The translations under genes and the position numbers were made by a program. Source: Dinghuibacter silviterrae (GTDB lineage Bacteria; Bacteroidota; Bacteroidia; Chitinophagales; Chitinophagaceae). Taken from it: DNA of 64,000 nucleotides. The stretch's first letter is position 1. Every line of letters begins with the position of its first letter. Location: NCBI RefSeq assembly GCF_004366355.1, contig NZ_SODV01000001.1:3162001-3226000 (forward strand), read 5' to 3'. The notes beneath the pieces were generated by a model. That model made no database searches. It saw only the letters and a list, made by a program, of their open reading frames with translations, and had not been told where the DNA came from. Positions 8,773 through 16,312 of this stretch are shown here, in pieces.

Positions 8773-9933
8773 ATGTCCAGCATACTGATCATAGACGATG
8801 AAAAGGCCATCCGCAAGACCCTGAGCGAGATTCTTTCTTACGAAGGGTACAAGATCGAGGACGCGGAAAACGGCGAAGAAGGGTTGAAAAAATTCAACGA
8901 GAAGACCTACGACTGTGTCCTTTGCGACATCAAGATGCCGAAGGTGGACGGGTTGGAGTTTTTGGAAAAAGCAAAGGCGGCCAACCCGGACGTCCCCGTG
9001 ATCATGATCTCGGGGCACGGGACCATCGAGACCGCCGTCGAGGCCGTGAAAAAAGGCGCCTTCGACTATGTCAGCAAACCCCCGGACCTGAACCGGCTGC
9101 TCATCACCATCCGCAACGCCATGGATCGCCAGACGCTGGTGACCGAAACAAAAGCACTAAAGCGGAAGGTCAAACGCACCCAGGAAATGATCGGCACCTC
9201 AGAAGGCATCGTCCGGATCAAGGAAACGATCGAAAAGGTGGCGCCCACCGACGCCCGTGTATTGATCACGGGGGAGAATGGGGTAGGAAAAGAACTGGTG
9301 GCGCGGTGGATCCACGAAAAAAGCAACCGCGCCGAGGGCCCGCTCGTCGAGGTCAACTGCGCAGCCATCCCGAGCGAGCTCATCGAAAGCGAGCTCTTCG
9401 GACACGAAAAGGGGTCTTTTACCTCGGCGATCAAACAACGCATCGGGAAGTTCGAACAGGCCAATGGGGGTACCCTTTTCCTTGATGAAATCGGTGATAT
9501 GAGTTTATCGGCCCAGGCCAAGGTACTCCGCGCCCTCCAGGAAGGCAAGATCACCCGCGTGGGTGCCGACAAAGACATCAGCGTAGACGTCCGCGTTATC
9601 GCGGCCACCAATAAGGACCTGATGCAGGAAGTCGACGCCAAGACCTTCCGGCTCGACCTCTACCACCGGCTGAGCGTCATTCTGATCCACGTGGCTTCGC
9701 TCAACGACCGGAAAGAAGACGTACCGGAGCTGGTCGACTTCTTTTTGCAGGAGATCGCCGGTGAATACAACCAACCCAAAAAGGCCATCGACACCAAGGC
9801 GGTGGAAGCCCTGAAAGGATACAACTGGACCGGGAACATCCGCGAGCTGCGCAACGTCGTCGAACGCCTTGTCATCCTGTCCGGCAAAATCATACAAGTC
9901 GAGGACGTACACAATTATGTCCTGCCCGGATGA
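8773..9933 (+). CDS. NtrC-like receiver-AAA+ response regulator lacking the DNA-binding domain
   Basis: A 386-residue protein with a receiver domain (IIDDEKAIRK; phosphorylation site D52 in CDIKMPKVDG; switch lysine in VSKPPD) and an AAA+ sigma-54 activator domain: Walker A GENGVGKE at 167-174, ELFGHEKG at 207-214, Walker B GTLFLDEIGD at 233-242, and the sensor II region NWTGNIRELRN. The sigma-54 contact loop reads GSFTSA rather than GAFTGA. The protein stops at LVILSGKIIQVEDVHNYVLPG, so the usual C-terminal Fis-type HTH (about 60-80 residues) is absent. A TAAATTTA element overlaps the previous stop codon, 4 nt before the ATG. No cognate kinase is adjacent. Confidence 0.92.
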   Translation: MSSILIIDDEKAIRKTLSEILSYEGYKIEDAENGEEGLKKFNEKTYDCVLCDIKMPKVDGLEFLEKAKAANPDVPVIMISGHGTIETAVEAVKKGAFDYVSKPPDLNRLLITIRNAMDRQTLVTETKALKRKVKRTQEMIGTSEGIVRIKETIEKVAPTDARVLITGENGVGKELVARWIHEKSNRAEGPLVEVNCAAIPSELIESELFGHEKGSFTSAIKQRIGKFEQANGGTLFLDEIGDMSLSAQAKVLRALQEGKITRVGADKDISVDVRVIAATNKDLMQEVDAKTFRLDLYHRLSVILIHVASLNDRKEDVPELVDFFLQEIAGEYNQPKKAIDTKAVEALKGYNWTGNIRELRNVVERLVILSGKIIQVEDVHNYVLPG

Positions 9934-10568
9934 CCGTGTATTGCATCAGCGGTCTTGGCGCGGATGCCCGCGTATTTGAACACCTCACCTTACCGGGGCT
10001 GGAACTGGTACACCTGCCGTGGCTGCAACCCCTCGCACACGAGCCCATAGCCGCCTACGCGGCGCGCATGACCGCCGCCGTGCGTCACGAAAAACCCATC
10101 CTGATGGGGATGTCTTTCGGGGGCATCATGGCCATCGAAATGGCCAAGTACCTCCCGTTGCACCGGCTCTGGCTTATATCGACCGTCAAACAGCGTCGCG
10201 AGATGCCCCTGTACATGCGTATGGGCAAGACGCTCCCGCTCCACAAACTTTTCCTGCCGCTGAACCCCCAACGCTGGATGGGGCCGCTGGAAAACTACAA
10301 CCTGGGGGTCGAGACCCCTGACGAATACGCCATGGTCGCCGAGTACCGCCGCAGCGTGAACACCGCTTACCTGCGCTGGGCCATCAACGCCATCATCAAC
10401 TGGGAGGCGTCCTCCCCGCCGGGAAAGAGCCTCCATATTCACGGCGGAAAGGACCGGATCTTCCCGGTGGGACTGGCTAAACCGGACCATATTATACCCG
10501 GCGCGGGCCACCTGATGGTCCATAACAGGGCGGACCAGGTCAGCCGCCTATTGTTAGCGGACCTTTAA
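9930..10568 (+). CDS. Small alpha/beta hydrolase
   Basis: A 212-residue alpha/beta-hydrolase-fold protein. It has the nucleophile elbow GMSFGG with S62, a possible acid D in HIHGGKDRIFP near residue 172 and the catalytic histidine in PGAGHLMV near residue 195. It starts directly at the first beta strand (MTVYCISGLGADARVF) without a signal peptide, so it is cytosolic. The gene overlaps the upstream regulator gene by 4 nt (ATGA), which suggests co-expression. The substrate is unknown; a carboxylesterase or lipase-like role is the most that can be said. Confidence 0.82.
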   Translation: MTVYCISGLGADARVFEHLTLPGLELVHLPWLQPLAHEPIAAYAARMTAAVRHEKPILMGMSFGGIMAIEMAKYLPLHRLWLISTVKQRREMPLYMRMGKTLPLHKLFLPLNPQRWMGPLENYNLGVETPDEYAMVAEYRRSVNTAYLRWAINAIINWEASSPPGKSLHIHGGKDRIFPVGLAKPDHIIPGAGHLMVHNRADQVSRLLLADL

Positions 10569-10595
10569 AATCTATATATTTTTGGGTCGAATCGT

Positions 10596-10603
10596 TACAT
10601 TTG
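10596..10603 (+). promoter_or_regulatory. -7 promoter element before lepB
   Basis: Perfect TAnnTTTG (TACATTTG), 25 nt before the lepB start codon. No TTTG at the usual -33 spacing is seen. Confidence 0.5.
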
Positions 10604-10628
10604 CCCATTCCAAACGACAAACAACAGC

Positions 10629-12152
10629 ATGGGTTACGTCATATTTATACTCGGACTGATCGGATCACTTTACGGACTCTATGGAATGTTCCGCAAAGCA
10701 GGTGTGGACGCATGGAAGGGATTGATCCCCTATTACAACACCTGGATCATGGTCAATCTGATGGGCAAGAAGAAGGTCTGGTTCTGGCTCCAGTTCATTC
10801 CCGTGGTGGGCCAGTTCATCACCATTTCCCTGACCATCGAATTCGTCAAACACTTCGGGCGCTATACGCTGATCGAGCACGCCCTTGTTGTCTTTGTCCC
10901 CTTTCTTTACCTGCCCTACGTTGGGTTTAGCAAGAACATCCACTACATCGGCCCCGAGAAGGTCAAGCTGTACAAAAAGTCCGTGGTCCGCGAATGGATC
11001 GACGCCGCGGTCTTTGCCATCGTAGCCGCCACCATCATCCGGACCTTTGTATTCGAGGCCTACGTGATCCCCACGCCCTCGATGGAAAAGACCCTGCTGG
11101 TAAACGACTTCCTGTTCGTGAGCAAATTCAGCTACGGCCCCCGGATCCCCGAGACGCCGCTGAGCTTTCCTTTTGTGCACAATACCATGCCCGTCACCGA
11201 CGGCAAGTCCTACCTGGAATGGGTCCACTGGCCCTATTACCGCGTATTTCCCCGCCCCGTGGAGCGCGGTGACGTCGTGGTCTTTAACTTTCCGGTGGGC
11301 GATACCGTGATCGACCTCCCCAACTACCAATCCATCCGGACCTATTATTCCGCCGTCCGCGATCTGGGCCGTAATACCATCCTGAACGACCCCGACAGCT
11401 ATCCCCTCATCACCCGTCCCGTCGACAAACAGGAAAACTTTATCAAACGCTGCACCGGCATCGCCGGCGACACCCTGAGTGTCCGTCACGGCCATGTCTT
11501 TATCAACAGCGTCGACCAGGGCCTGCCCCCCGAGTCCGAGATGTACTACCACGTCGCGACCAACGGCAAACCCATCCCCGACGACTTTATCGAACAAGAC
11601 CTCCGCATCGACCTGGAGAGCGACACCGCCGCGGGCAATACCAACGGCGGCAACTATAACTACGAGGGCAACGGCAGCTACTTTATCAACCTCACGCCCT
11701 CCATGGTGGACGACGTGAAACACCTGCCCATGGTCACCTCGGTCGTCCTCGACGAACGCATCAACGACTCCACCGACCTGTTCCCGTACGACCGCGCCCA
11801 CTGCCGCTGGTACCGCGACAACTACGGCCCGGTCTGGATCCCCGCGAAGGGCGCCACCATCACCCTCACCCCCGCCAACATCGCCCTCTACTACCGCGTC
11901 ATTTCCGTATATGAGCACAATGACCTGGAGGTGAAAAACGGGCAAATCACCATCAACGGCAAGGCCACCGACACCTACACCTTCAAGATGAACTATTACT
12001 GGATGATGGGGGACAACCGTCACAACTCCCTCGACTCCCGTTACTGGGGCTTCGTGCCGGAGGACCACGTGGTTGGCCGCGCGTCCATGATCTGGATGAG
12101 CTATGGGCCCGGGGGGCTAAGGTGGAAAAGGATTATGCGGATGATACACTAA
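10629..12152 (+). CDS. lepB: Signal peptidase I
   Basis: A 507-residue S26 peptidase that removes signal peptides at the outer face of the inner membrane. The N-terminal ~120 residues hold three hydrophobic segments (VIFILGLIGSLYGLYGMF; VWFWLQFIPVVGQFITISLTI; ALVVFVPFLYLPYVG), then another membrane segment at 124-140. Catalytic S151 is in IPTPSMEKTLL and the general-base lysine K273 in FIKRCTGIAGD; box E is MMGDNRHNSLDSRYWG. The long insert between K273 and box E and the extra N-terminal membrane domain are typical of Bacteroidota enzymes, about twice the length of the E. coli type core. The stop codon shares one base with the next start (TAATG). Confidence 0.93.
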   Translation: MGYVIFILGLIGSLYGLYGMFRKAGVDAWKGLIPYYNTWIMVNLMGKKKVWFWLQFIPVVGQFITISLTIEFVKHFGRYTLIEHALVVFVPFLYLPYVGFSKNIHYIGPEKVKLYKKSVVREWIDAAVFAIVAATIIRTFVFEAYVIPTPSMEKTLLVNDFLFVSKFSYGPRIPETPLSFPFVHNTMPVTDGKSYLEWVHWPYYRVFPRPVERGDVVVFNFPVGDTVIDLPNYQSIRTYYSAVRDLGRNTILNDPDSYPLITRPVDKQENFIKRCTGIAGDTLSVRHGHVFINSVDQGLPPESEMYYHVATNGKPIPDDFIEQDLRIDLESDTAAGNTNGGNYNYEGNGSYFINLTPSMVDDVKHLPMVTSVVLDERINDSTDLFPYDRAHCRWYRDNYGPVWIPAKGATITLTPANIALYYRVISVYEHNDLEVKNGQITINGKATDTYTFKMNYYWMMGDNRHNSLDSRYWGFVPEDHVVGRASMIWMSYGPGGLRWKRIMRMIH

Positions 12153-12628
12153 TGGCTACGCGCGACTTTCACCTGTCTTATACCGTCTACGACTCGGTCG
12201 ACGCGCTTCCTTCGGAGGACGCTGCGCTGATGCGCGCCGCCCTAGACGCCACACGGCTGTCCTACGCGCCCTATTCGCGGTTCCGTGTAGGCGCCGCCGC
12301 GCGGATGCAATCCGGTGCCATTGTTTCCGGGTCCAACCAGGAGAATGCGTCTTATCCTGTCGGTATCTGCGCCGAGCGCACCCTTCTGTCCGTGGCGTCC
12401 ACGCTGTATCCCGGCGAACCCATCGACACCCTGGCCGTCACGGCCGCGGGCAGCCGCGAACCCATCAGTCCCTGCGGCATCTGCCGCCAGTCCCTCCTGG
12501 AGTTCCAGGGTCGCACCGGGCGGCCTCTCCGCTTGCTCATGGGCGGGGAATTTGGTCCCGTATGGGTCGTGGAAGATGCGCGGGGGTTGTTACCGCTGGC
12601 GTTTACAACGGACAACTTACTTCCGTAA
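12152..12628 (+). CDS. cdd: Cytidine deaminase
   Basis: A 158-residue zinc hydrolase that deaminates cytidine/deoxycytidine to uridine/deoxyuridine in pyrimidine salvage. Zinc ligands are C73 (in GICAERTLL, with catalytic E75), C108 and C111 (in PCGICRQ). The nucleoside-binding start SYAPYSRFRVGAA (38-50) is also clear. I take the ATG at 12152, which overlaps the lepB stop by one base; the ATG at 12122 lies inside lepB. The 3' end overlaps the convergent VOC gene by 26 nt. Confidence 0.92.
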   Translation: MATRDFHLSYTVYDSVDALPSEDAALMRAALDATRLSYAPYSRFRVGAAARMQSGAIVSGSNQENASYPVGICAERTLLSVASTLYPGEPIDTLAVTAAGSREPISPCGICRQSLLEFQGRTGRPLRLLMGGEFGPVWVVEDARGLLPLAFTTDNLLP

Positions 12629-12959
12629 GGATGTTGCCCGGGATGTGGAAATAAAAGCCATACGAGTCCCGGATCTTACGCGGTGCTTCTCCTGCGAAGC
12701 CCGCCTGCGCCAGTTTTTGGTAGGTGTCGTCCACTTCGCTTTGGGTCTTTACGATAAAGCCGAAGTGAAAGTCTTTGGGATAGGCCTCCGTTTGTTTTTG
12801 CGTGGTGAGCACCACGCACTGATTGCCTTCGCCCCTCAGCACGGCGATGACGTTGTCCCCTTTTATGGTTTTGCAGGTAAAGCCAAAGAATTCTTCGAAT
12901 ACCGCTTTTGTCGCCGCTACATCCGGCACCGAAAGGCTCAGATGATTCAGTTGTAACAT
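12603..12959 (-). CDS. VOC (glyoxalase/bleomycin-resistance-like) protein
   Basis: A 118-residue vicinal-oxygen-chelate domain starting LQLNHLSLSVPDVAATKAVF and ending with FYFHIPGNILTEVSC, matching the two beta-alpha-beta-beta-beta modules of the glyoxalase/dioxygenase superfamily. Candidate metal ligands are H6 and the Glu near the C-terminus. Function could be a lyase, a dioxygenase or drug binding; the sequence does not decide. It starts inside the 3' end of the tetR-like gene (13-nt overlap), so its translation probably depends on that gene, and both would be controlled by the palindrome at 13231-13256. Confidence 0.85.
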   Translation of the reverse strand: MLQLNHLSLSVPDVAATKAVFEEFFGFTCKTIKGDNVIAVLRGEGNQCVVLTTQKQTEAYPKDFHFGFIVKTQSEVDDTYQKLAQAGFAGEAPRKIRDSYGFYFHIPGNILTEVSCPL

Positions 12960-13204
12960 TTTTCCAACCCCATGTCCGGGCGGAACAACCGCAGGGCCGC
13001 TCCGGTTTCCATCCCCACCGCGTGTCCAAAGCACCGTAAAAGGAGCTCGTCCTTGTCCTGGTAATAGGTATAGATGCTTCCCACCGACAGACCGGCTTCC
13101 CGCGCCAGCTTTTGCATGCTAAACCCGGTAAAGCCCTCCCTGACGAGTACTTCTATCGCCTTGTTTTGCAGGAGGAACCATTTTTGGGTGTCGTACGGGC
13201 GCAT
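12947..13204 (-). CDS. TetR-type regulator reduced to the HTH domain
   Basis: An 85-residue protein beginning MRPYDTQKWFLLQNKAIEVL and containing a complete TetR N-terminal domain: helix 1, then GFTGFSMQKLAREAGLSVGSIYTYYQDKDELL as the helix-turn-helix. It then stops after only ~25 residues. Normal TetR proteins have about 190 residues, with a C-terminal ligand-binding and dimerisation domain that is missing here. I chose 13204 because the in-frame ATG at 13249 lies inside the operator palindrome and upstream of the -7 element's expected start point. The stop codon falls inside the start region of the VOC gene. Either a deletion fused a tetR remnant to the VOC gene or this is a true minimal repressor. 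Confidence 0.82.
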   Translation of the reverse strand: MRPYDTQKWFLLQNKAIEVLVREGFTGFSMQKLAREAGLSVGSIYTYYQDKDELLLRCFGHAVGMETGAALRLFRPDMGLEKCYN

Positions 13205-13224
13205 GCGGGGAGTCCTTTTTTTTG

Positions 13225-13253
13225 CAAAAATAATTGAATGAACGTTCATTCAA
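13225..13253 (-). promoter_or_regulatory. Promoter of the tetR-like/VOC unit
   Basis: On the minus strand, TTG (13253-13251) and a perfect TAnnTTTG element TATTTTTG (13232-13225) are 18 nt apart. The promoter faces the short tetR-like gene, whose ATG lies 20 nt downstream. The interval between the two elements is filled by the palindromic operator. Confidence 0.65.
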
Positions 13254-13256
13254 TTA
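13231..13256. promoter_or_regulatory. 26-bp perfect palindrome, TetR operator
   Basis: Thirteen bases on each side of the centre at 13243/13244 are perfectly complementary; the core is GAATGAACGTTCATTC. This is the style of operator seen for many TetR/AcrR repressors. It covers the space between the -33 and -7 elements, so bound repressor would block transcription of the regulator and of the VOC gene. Confidence 0.8.
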
Positions 13257-13379
13257 AAAAAAAGGAAAATTTACCTGGGGGTGGGTGTACCTTCAAAAGC
13301 GCGCGGTAGCGCGGCTATGTCGCCGGGTGCCGTCGCCACGCCATCGGAGGCCATGACCAAAGCGGCCTGGTGCCGCCGC

Positions 13380-14642
13380 TCACGCGGCAGCGCCTTCGGC
13401 GGCCGCCGCAAGCGTCGCCCTCTGCTCCCGCTCCAGCCGCGCCTTCCGCACATAGTAGGAAAACACGAGGGCAATGACGACGGCGATCATCCCTTCCGCC
13501 AGGATCGTCCGCGGCGTCCCGATCACCTGCGAGACACTCCCGATGAGGAGGCTCCCCAGGGGCTGCATCCCGAAAAAGGACATGGCAAAAAAACTGATGA
13601 CCCTGCCGCGCATCTGGGGCGCGGCCTTTGTCTGGAGCAGGGTGTTGGTGACGGTCGTCTGGGACATCATGCCAAAACCCGAAGCGGTCATACAGGCGAG
13701 GGCGAGGGGGTAGTTGGTCATGTAGGAAAAAGCAATGAGCCCGAAGCCAAAGATGGCGGTGTTGATGAGGAGGATGCGCCGGAGGTTGCTGCCGGTGGGG
13801 ACGGAGGCAAGGAAAATGGCCCCGCCAAGGGCGCCGATGCCGATAAAGGAGTCGATGATCCCAAAGGTGGAGGCGGTGCCGTGGAAGATCACCTTGGCGT
13901 ATACGGGCAGCAACGTATTGAAAGGAAGCACGAGTAAGCTCATCAGCGCCAGCATAAGGATGAGGGAGGCGAGCTCGCGGTGGGTGACGAGGTAGCGAAG
14001 ACCGTCCTTCATGTCGGCAAAGGAGTTTTGCGTACGGGGTTTGCGCACGTAGGGGGGAAGTTTCATGAGCAACAAGGAACTGATCACCGCCACGAAGCTG
14101 AGGGCGTTCAACAAAAAACACGTCGCGCCGCCGAGCTTTTCGAGCACAAAACCCGCGATGGCGGGGCCGATCAGGCGGGAGAGGTTGACCATGGAAGAGT
14201 TGAGCGCGAGGGCGTTGGGGAGGTCTTCCTTGTCGGCAATCATTTCATAAACGAGGGCCTGGCGGGCGGGGACGTCAAAAGCATTGATGACGCCGAGCAC
14301 GGTGCCCAGGGAAATAATGACCCATACGCTGAGGTGATCGCCCTCGACAAAAACGAGGAGGGCCAGGACGAGGGACTGGAGCATGGACGCGACCTGTGTG
14401 CCTAGGAGGACGCGGAAGCGGTTGTAGCGGTCGGACACCACGCCCCCCGCGAGGGAGAGCAGGAAGGACGGGAACTGGGTGGCAAAAAGGGTGACCCCGA
14501 GCATAAAGGTGGAGTGGGTCACGATGTATACGATCCAACTGACGGCGGTGCGTTGCATCCAGGTCCCGATGAGGGAGATGGACTGGCCCACGAAATAAAG
14601 ACGGTAGTTGCGGCTTCGAAAAGCCCTAAAGGTGTTGATCAT
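13380..14642 (-). CDS. MFS transporter (EntS-like family)
   Basis: A 420-residue inner-membrane protein with about 12 hydrophobic segments. It starts FRSRNYRLYFVGQSISLIGTWMQ, has the loop-2 MFS signature AGGVVSDRYNRFRVLL and the phrase NAFDVPARQALVYEMI, all typical of the MFS_3 (enterobactin exporter EntS-like) group. The C-terminus ends in a low-complexity ATLAAAAEGAAA tail. The start codon overlaps the stop of the MarR gene (ATGA), so the pair forms a MarR-controlled efflux unit; the exported compound is unknown, and a drug or siderophore is plausible. Confidence 0.9.
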   Translation of the reverse strand: MINTFRAFRSRNYRLYFVGQSISLIGTWMQRTAVSWIVYIVTHSTFMLGVTLFATQFPSFLLSLAGGVVSDRYNRFRVLLGTQVASMLQSLVLALLVFVEGDHLSVWVIISLGTVLGVINAFDVPARQALVYEMIADKEDLPNALALNSSMVNLSRLIGPAIAGFVLEKLGGATCFLLNALSFVAVISSLLLMKLPPYVRKPRTQNSFADMKDGLRYLVTHRELASLILMLALMSLLVLPFNTLLPVYAKVIFHGTASTFGIIDSFIGIGALGGAIFLASVPTGSNLRRILLINTAIFGFGLIAFSYMTNYPLALACMTASGFGMMSQTTVTNTLLQTKAAPQMRGRVISFFAMSFFGMQPLGSLLIGSVSQVIGTPRTILAEGMIAVVIALVFSYYVRKARLEREQRATLAAAAEGAAA

Positions 14643-15067
14643 CCTATCAATTTATTCAAAATGTCTATGGCCTCGGTAAGGGTTTGTTTTTCCCGGGCGG
14701 TCAATTTCTCGGTGATCGACCGCGCGAGCCATTCCTGTTTTTCCTGCAATCGCTGACGGACGCCGCGTTTCCCGGTCTCGGTCAGGGTGACGATGACCTT
14801 GCGCCGGTCTTCTTCGGAAGGGGTCCTGTTGATCAGACCGAGTTCCAACAGTCGGTTGAGCACCTGGGAGATGGCCTGGGTGCTGACCTTTTCGATGGTC
14901 GCGAGCTCGCCGGGGAGGATGTCGCCGTGTTCGTGGATCCGCGACAGGGTCGCGCGCTCGGTGAGGGAGAGGAGGTCGTCGTTGCGCGTCTGTTTGCGCA
15001 AGAGCTTGACCAGCCGGGATACTTGCGATCGAAGGCCGGCCGCCAGGTCAACATCGGATAGCGGCAT
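14639..15067 (-). CDS. MarR family transcriptional regulator
   Basis: A 142-residue winged-helix regulator. LSLTERATLSRIHEHGDILPGELA, then VSTQAISQVLNRLLELGLI as recognition helix, and the wing RTPSEEDRRKVIVTLTETGK match MarR. N- and C-terminal helices for dimerisation are present and length is normal. It is the first gene of a two-gene operon with the MFS transporter and sits directly behind an inverted repeat that covers its promoter and start codon, so it most likely represses itself and the exporter until a ligand binds. Confidence 0.92.
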   Translation of the reverse strand: MPLSDVDLAAGLRSQVSRLVKLLRKQTRNDDLLSLTERATLSRIHEHGDILPGELATIEKVSTQAISQVLNRLLELGLINRTPSEEDRRKVIVTLTETGKRGVRQRLQEKQEWLARSITEKLTAREKQTLTEAIDILNKLIG

Positions 15068-15103
15068 TTATGTAAGTTATTTTGCAAAGTTACTTACATA
15101 AAT
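15066..15103. promoter_or_regulatory. MarR operator over the marR-mfs promoter
   Basis: Perfect 12-bp inverted-repeat arms ATTTATGTAAGT (15066-15077) and ACTTACATAAAT (15092-15103) with a 14-nt spacer. A minus-strand -7 element TAACTTTG (15092-15085) lies between the arms and a TTG (15115-15113) sits 20 nt upstream. The inner arm overlaps the marR start codon. Confidence 0.78.
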
Positions 15104-15125
15104 GGAAACCGCCAACATCAGGGTA

Positions 15126-15752
15126 CTAGTCGATCGCGGCGTCGGTGTAGCCAATCTGTCCGTCGGCATCCCGTACCCATATATAAGGGTACTGGTAAAA
15201 TCCATGGATCACCCAGGCCTTGGTGAGGGGATACCCGGAACTGGGGGGACCGAGGAAAAAGACAGAAGGGACGTAGGCCAGGTTGGCGGTCAGGTTGGAA
15301 TCGGCGTAGTGGACGTCCGGGTTGGTATACCCGTTCTTCACCAGCGGGGCGGCCAGGAAATCCGCCCGGAGTTGGGCGAGGGATTGGTGTCCGCTGGTGT
15401 CGTTGTCGGCGGCAACAAGGTTGGTATCGGTATAGCTGGCCGGTCTTTGCAATACGCCCGCCTTGAAATACAGGTTGGTTTGCGCTACGGCGACGGGCAG
15501 CCCGTTGAGATAGATATGGGCGATCGCGACGAGGAGCGGTGAGTCCTGGTAAAACATAAAGAACTGCTGGTTCACCATGGAGACCCCGTTTGCCTGGCAA
15601 AGGGCCGCTATGGAATCCAGGGCGGACGCGCCCAGCAAGGTGTCGGTCAGCCGGGGTTGCACACGGACGATGGTCCCCGTCCCGGAGGGGGTATTGTCGT
15701 GGTGTTTGCGGCAGGCGGCCAGCAGCAGGAGGACCCAGATATATTTACGCAT
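15126..15752 (-). CDS. Lipoprotein of unknown function
   Basis: A 208-residue protein with a lipoprotein signal, MRKYIWVLLLLAACRKH, giving lipidated C14. The mature part begins with a polar linker (HHDNTPSGTG) and continues as a mixed alpha/beta domain containing HIYLNGLPVAVAQ and YPYIWVRDADGQIGYTDA near the end. I do not recognise the family. The ATG at 15752 is chosen because it begins the signal peptide; ATGs further upstream add a non-hydrophobic extension. It is divergent from the DinB gene. Confidence 0.75.
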   Translation of the reverse strand: MRKYIWVLLLLAACRKHHDNTPSGTGTIVRVQPRLTDTLLGASALDSIAALCQANGVSMVNQQFFMFYQDSPLLVAIAHIYLNGLPVAVAQTNLYFKAGVLQRPASYTDTNLVAADNDTSGHQSLAQLRADFLAAPLVKNGYTNPDVHYADSNLTANLAYVPSVFFLGPPSSGYPLTKAWVIHGFYQYPYIWVRDADGQIGYTDAAID

Positions 15753-15802
15753 ACTTTGGCATGACAAAAGACATCCCCGGAGCGTTGCAAGCATCCGGGG
15801 GG

Positions 15803-15810
15803 TATTTTTG
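15803..15810 (+). promoter_or_regulatory. -7 promoter element before the DinB gene
   Basis: Perfect TAnnTTTG (TATTTTTG) 21 nt before the ATG at 15832. A 7-bp hairpin CCCCGGA/TCCGGGG (15775-15800) lies immediately upstream. Confidence 0.5.
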
Positions 15811-15831
15811 TGGTACCAAAACCGCTCCATC

Positions 15832-16296
15832 ATGAAACAACACTTCCTCCGCTTATTCGACTACGACCACGTCGCCAATGGGCTTATCGTCACCGCCCTC
15901 CGGGACGCGCCCCCGACGGGGAACGACCGGCCCCAGGTCCTCATGGCGCACCTCCTGGCGTCTTCGTATTCCTGGCTGCTCCGCTGTCAGGGTAAGTCAT
16001 CCCTGTCCGTGGACCTTTGGCCAAAACCGCACTGGGGGGAGATGGAAAGCCTGAAGGAGTCAAATGCACAAGGGTGGAAGGCCTACCTGGAATCCACCAC
16101 GGACTTTGAAGAAAAACTCACGTATCAGAACCAGTCCGGGAAAACGTATACCAATGTAGTCGGTGACCTACTCGCCCACGTCATCAACCACGGTACGCAC
16201 CACCGCGCCCAGATCGGACAGTTGCTCAAGGAAGGGGGGCTGGCGCATCTTCCGGTGACGGACTATATCGCCTACCTTCGGTTGAAGGGGTTGTAG
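15832..16296 (+). CDS. DinB family (DinB/YfiT) protein
   Basis: A 154-residue four-helix-bundle protein of the DinB superfamily. The first helix has FDYDHVANGLIV with one expected metal-ligand histidine, and the last has HVINHGTHHRAQIGQLL, which supplies the others. Such proteins bind a divalent metal and several act as thiol-dependent transferases or damage-inducible proteins; the substrate here is unknown. The start at 15832 matches the conserved short N-terminus. The next gene begins 16 nt downstream, so co-transcription is possible. Confidence 0.85.
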   Translation: MKQHFLRLFDYDHVANGLIVTALRDAPPTGNDRPQVLMAHLLASSYSWLLRCQGKSSLSVDLWPKPHWGEMESLKESNAQGWKAYLESTTDFEEKLTYQNQSGKTYTNVVGDLLAHVINHGTHHRAQIGQLLKEGGLAHLPVTDYIAYLRLKGL

Positions 16297-16312
16297 TATC
16301 TTTAAGCCGGCT

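Noticed and set aside
10665-12068. A 467-codon open frame antisense to lepB
   Set aside because: The lepB frame shows catalytic Ser and Lys motifs; the other strand reads as Val/Gly/Asp repeats typical of a shadow frame.
13210-13249. Longer start for the tetR-like gene at 13249
   Set aside because: That ATG is part of the operator palindrome and upstream of the expected transcription start; the added residues do not resemble TetR N-termini.
15775-15800. CCCCGGA/TCCGGGG hairpin between the lipoprotein and DinB genes as a terminator
   Set aside because: It lies between divergent genes, so there is no upstream transcript to end; it may be an operator or chance.
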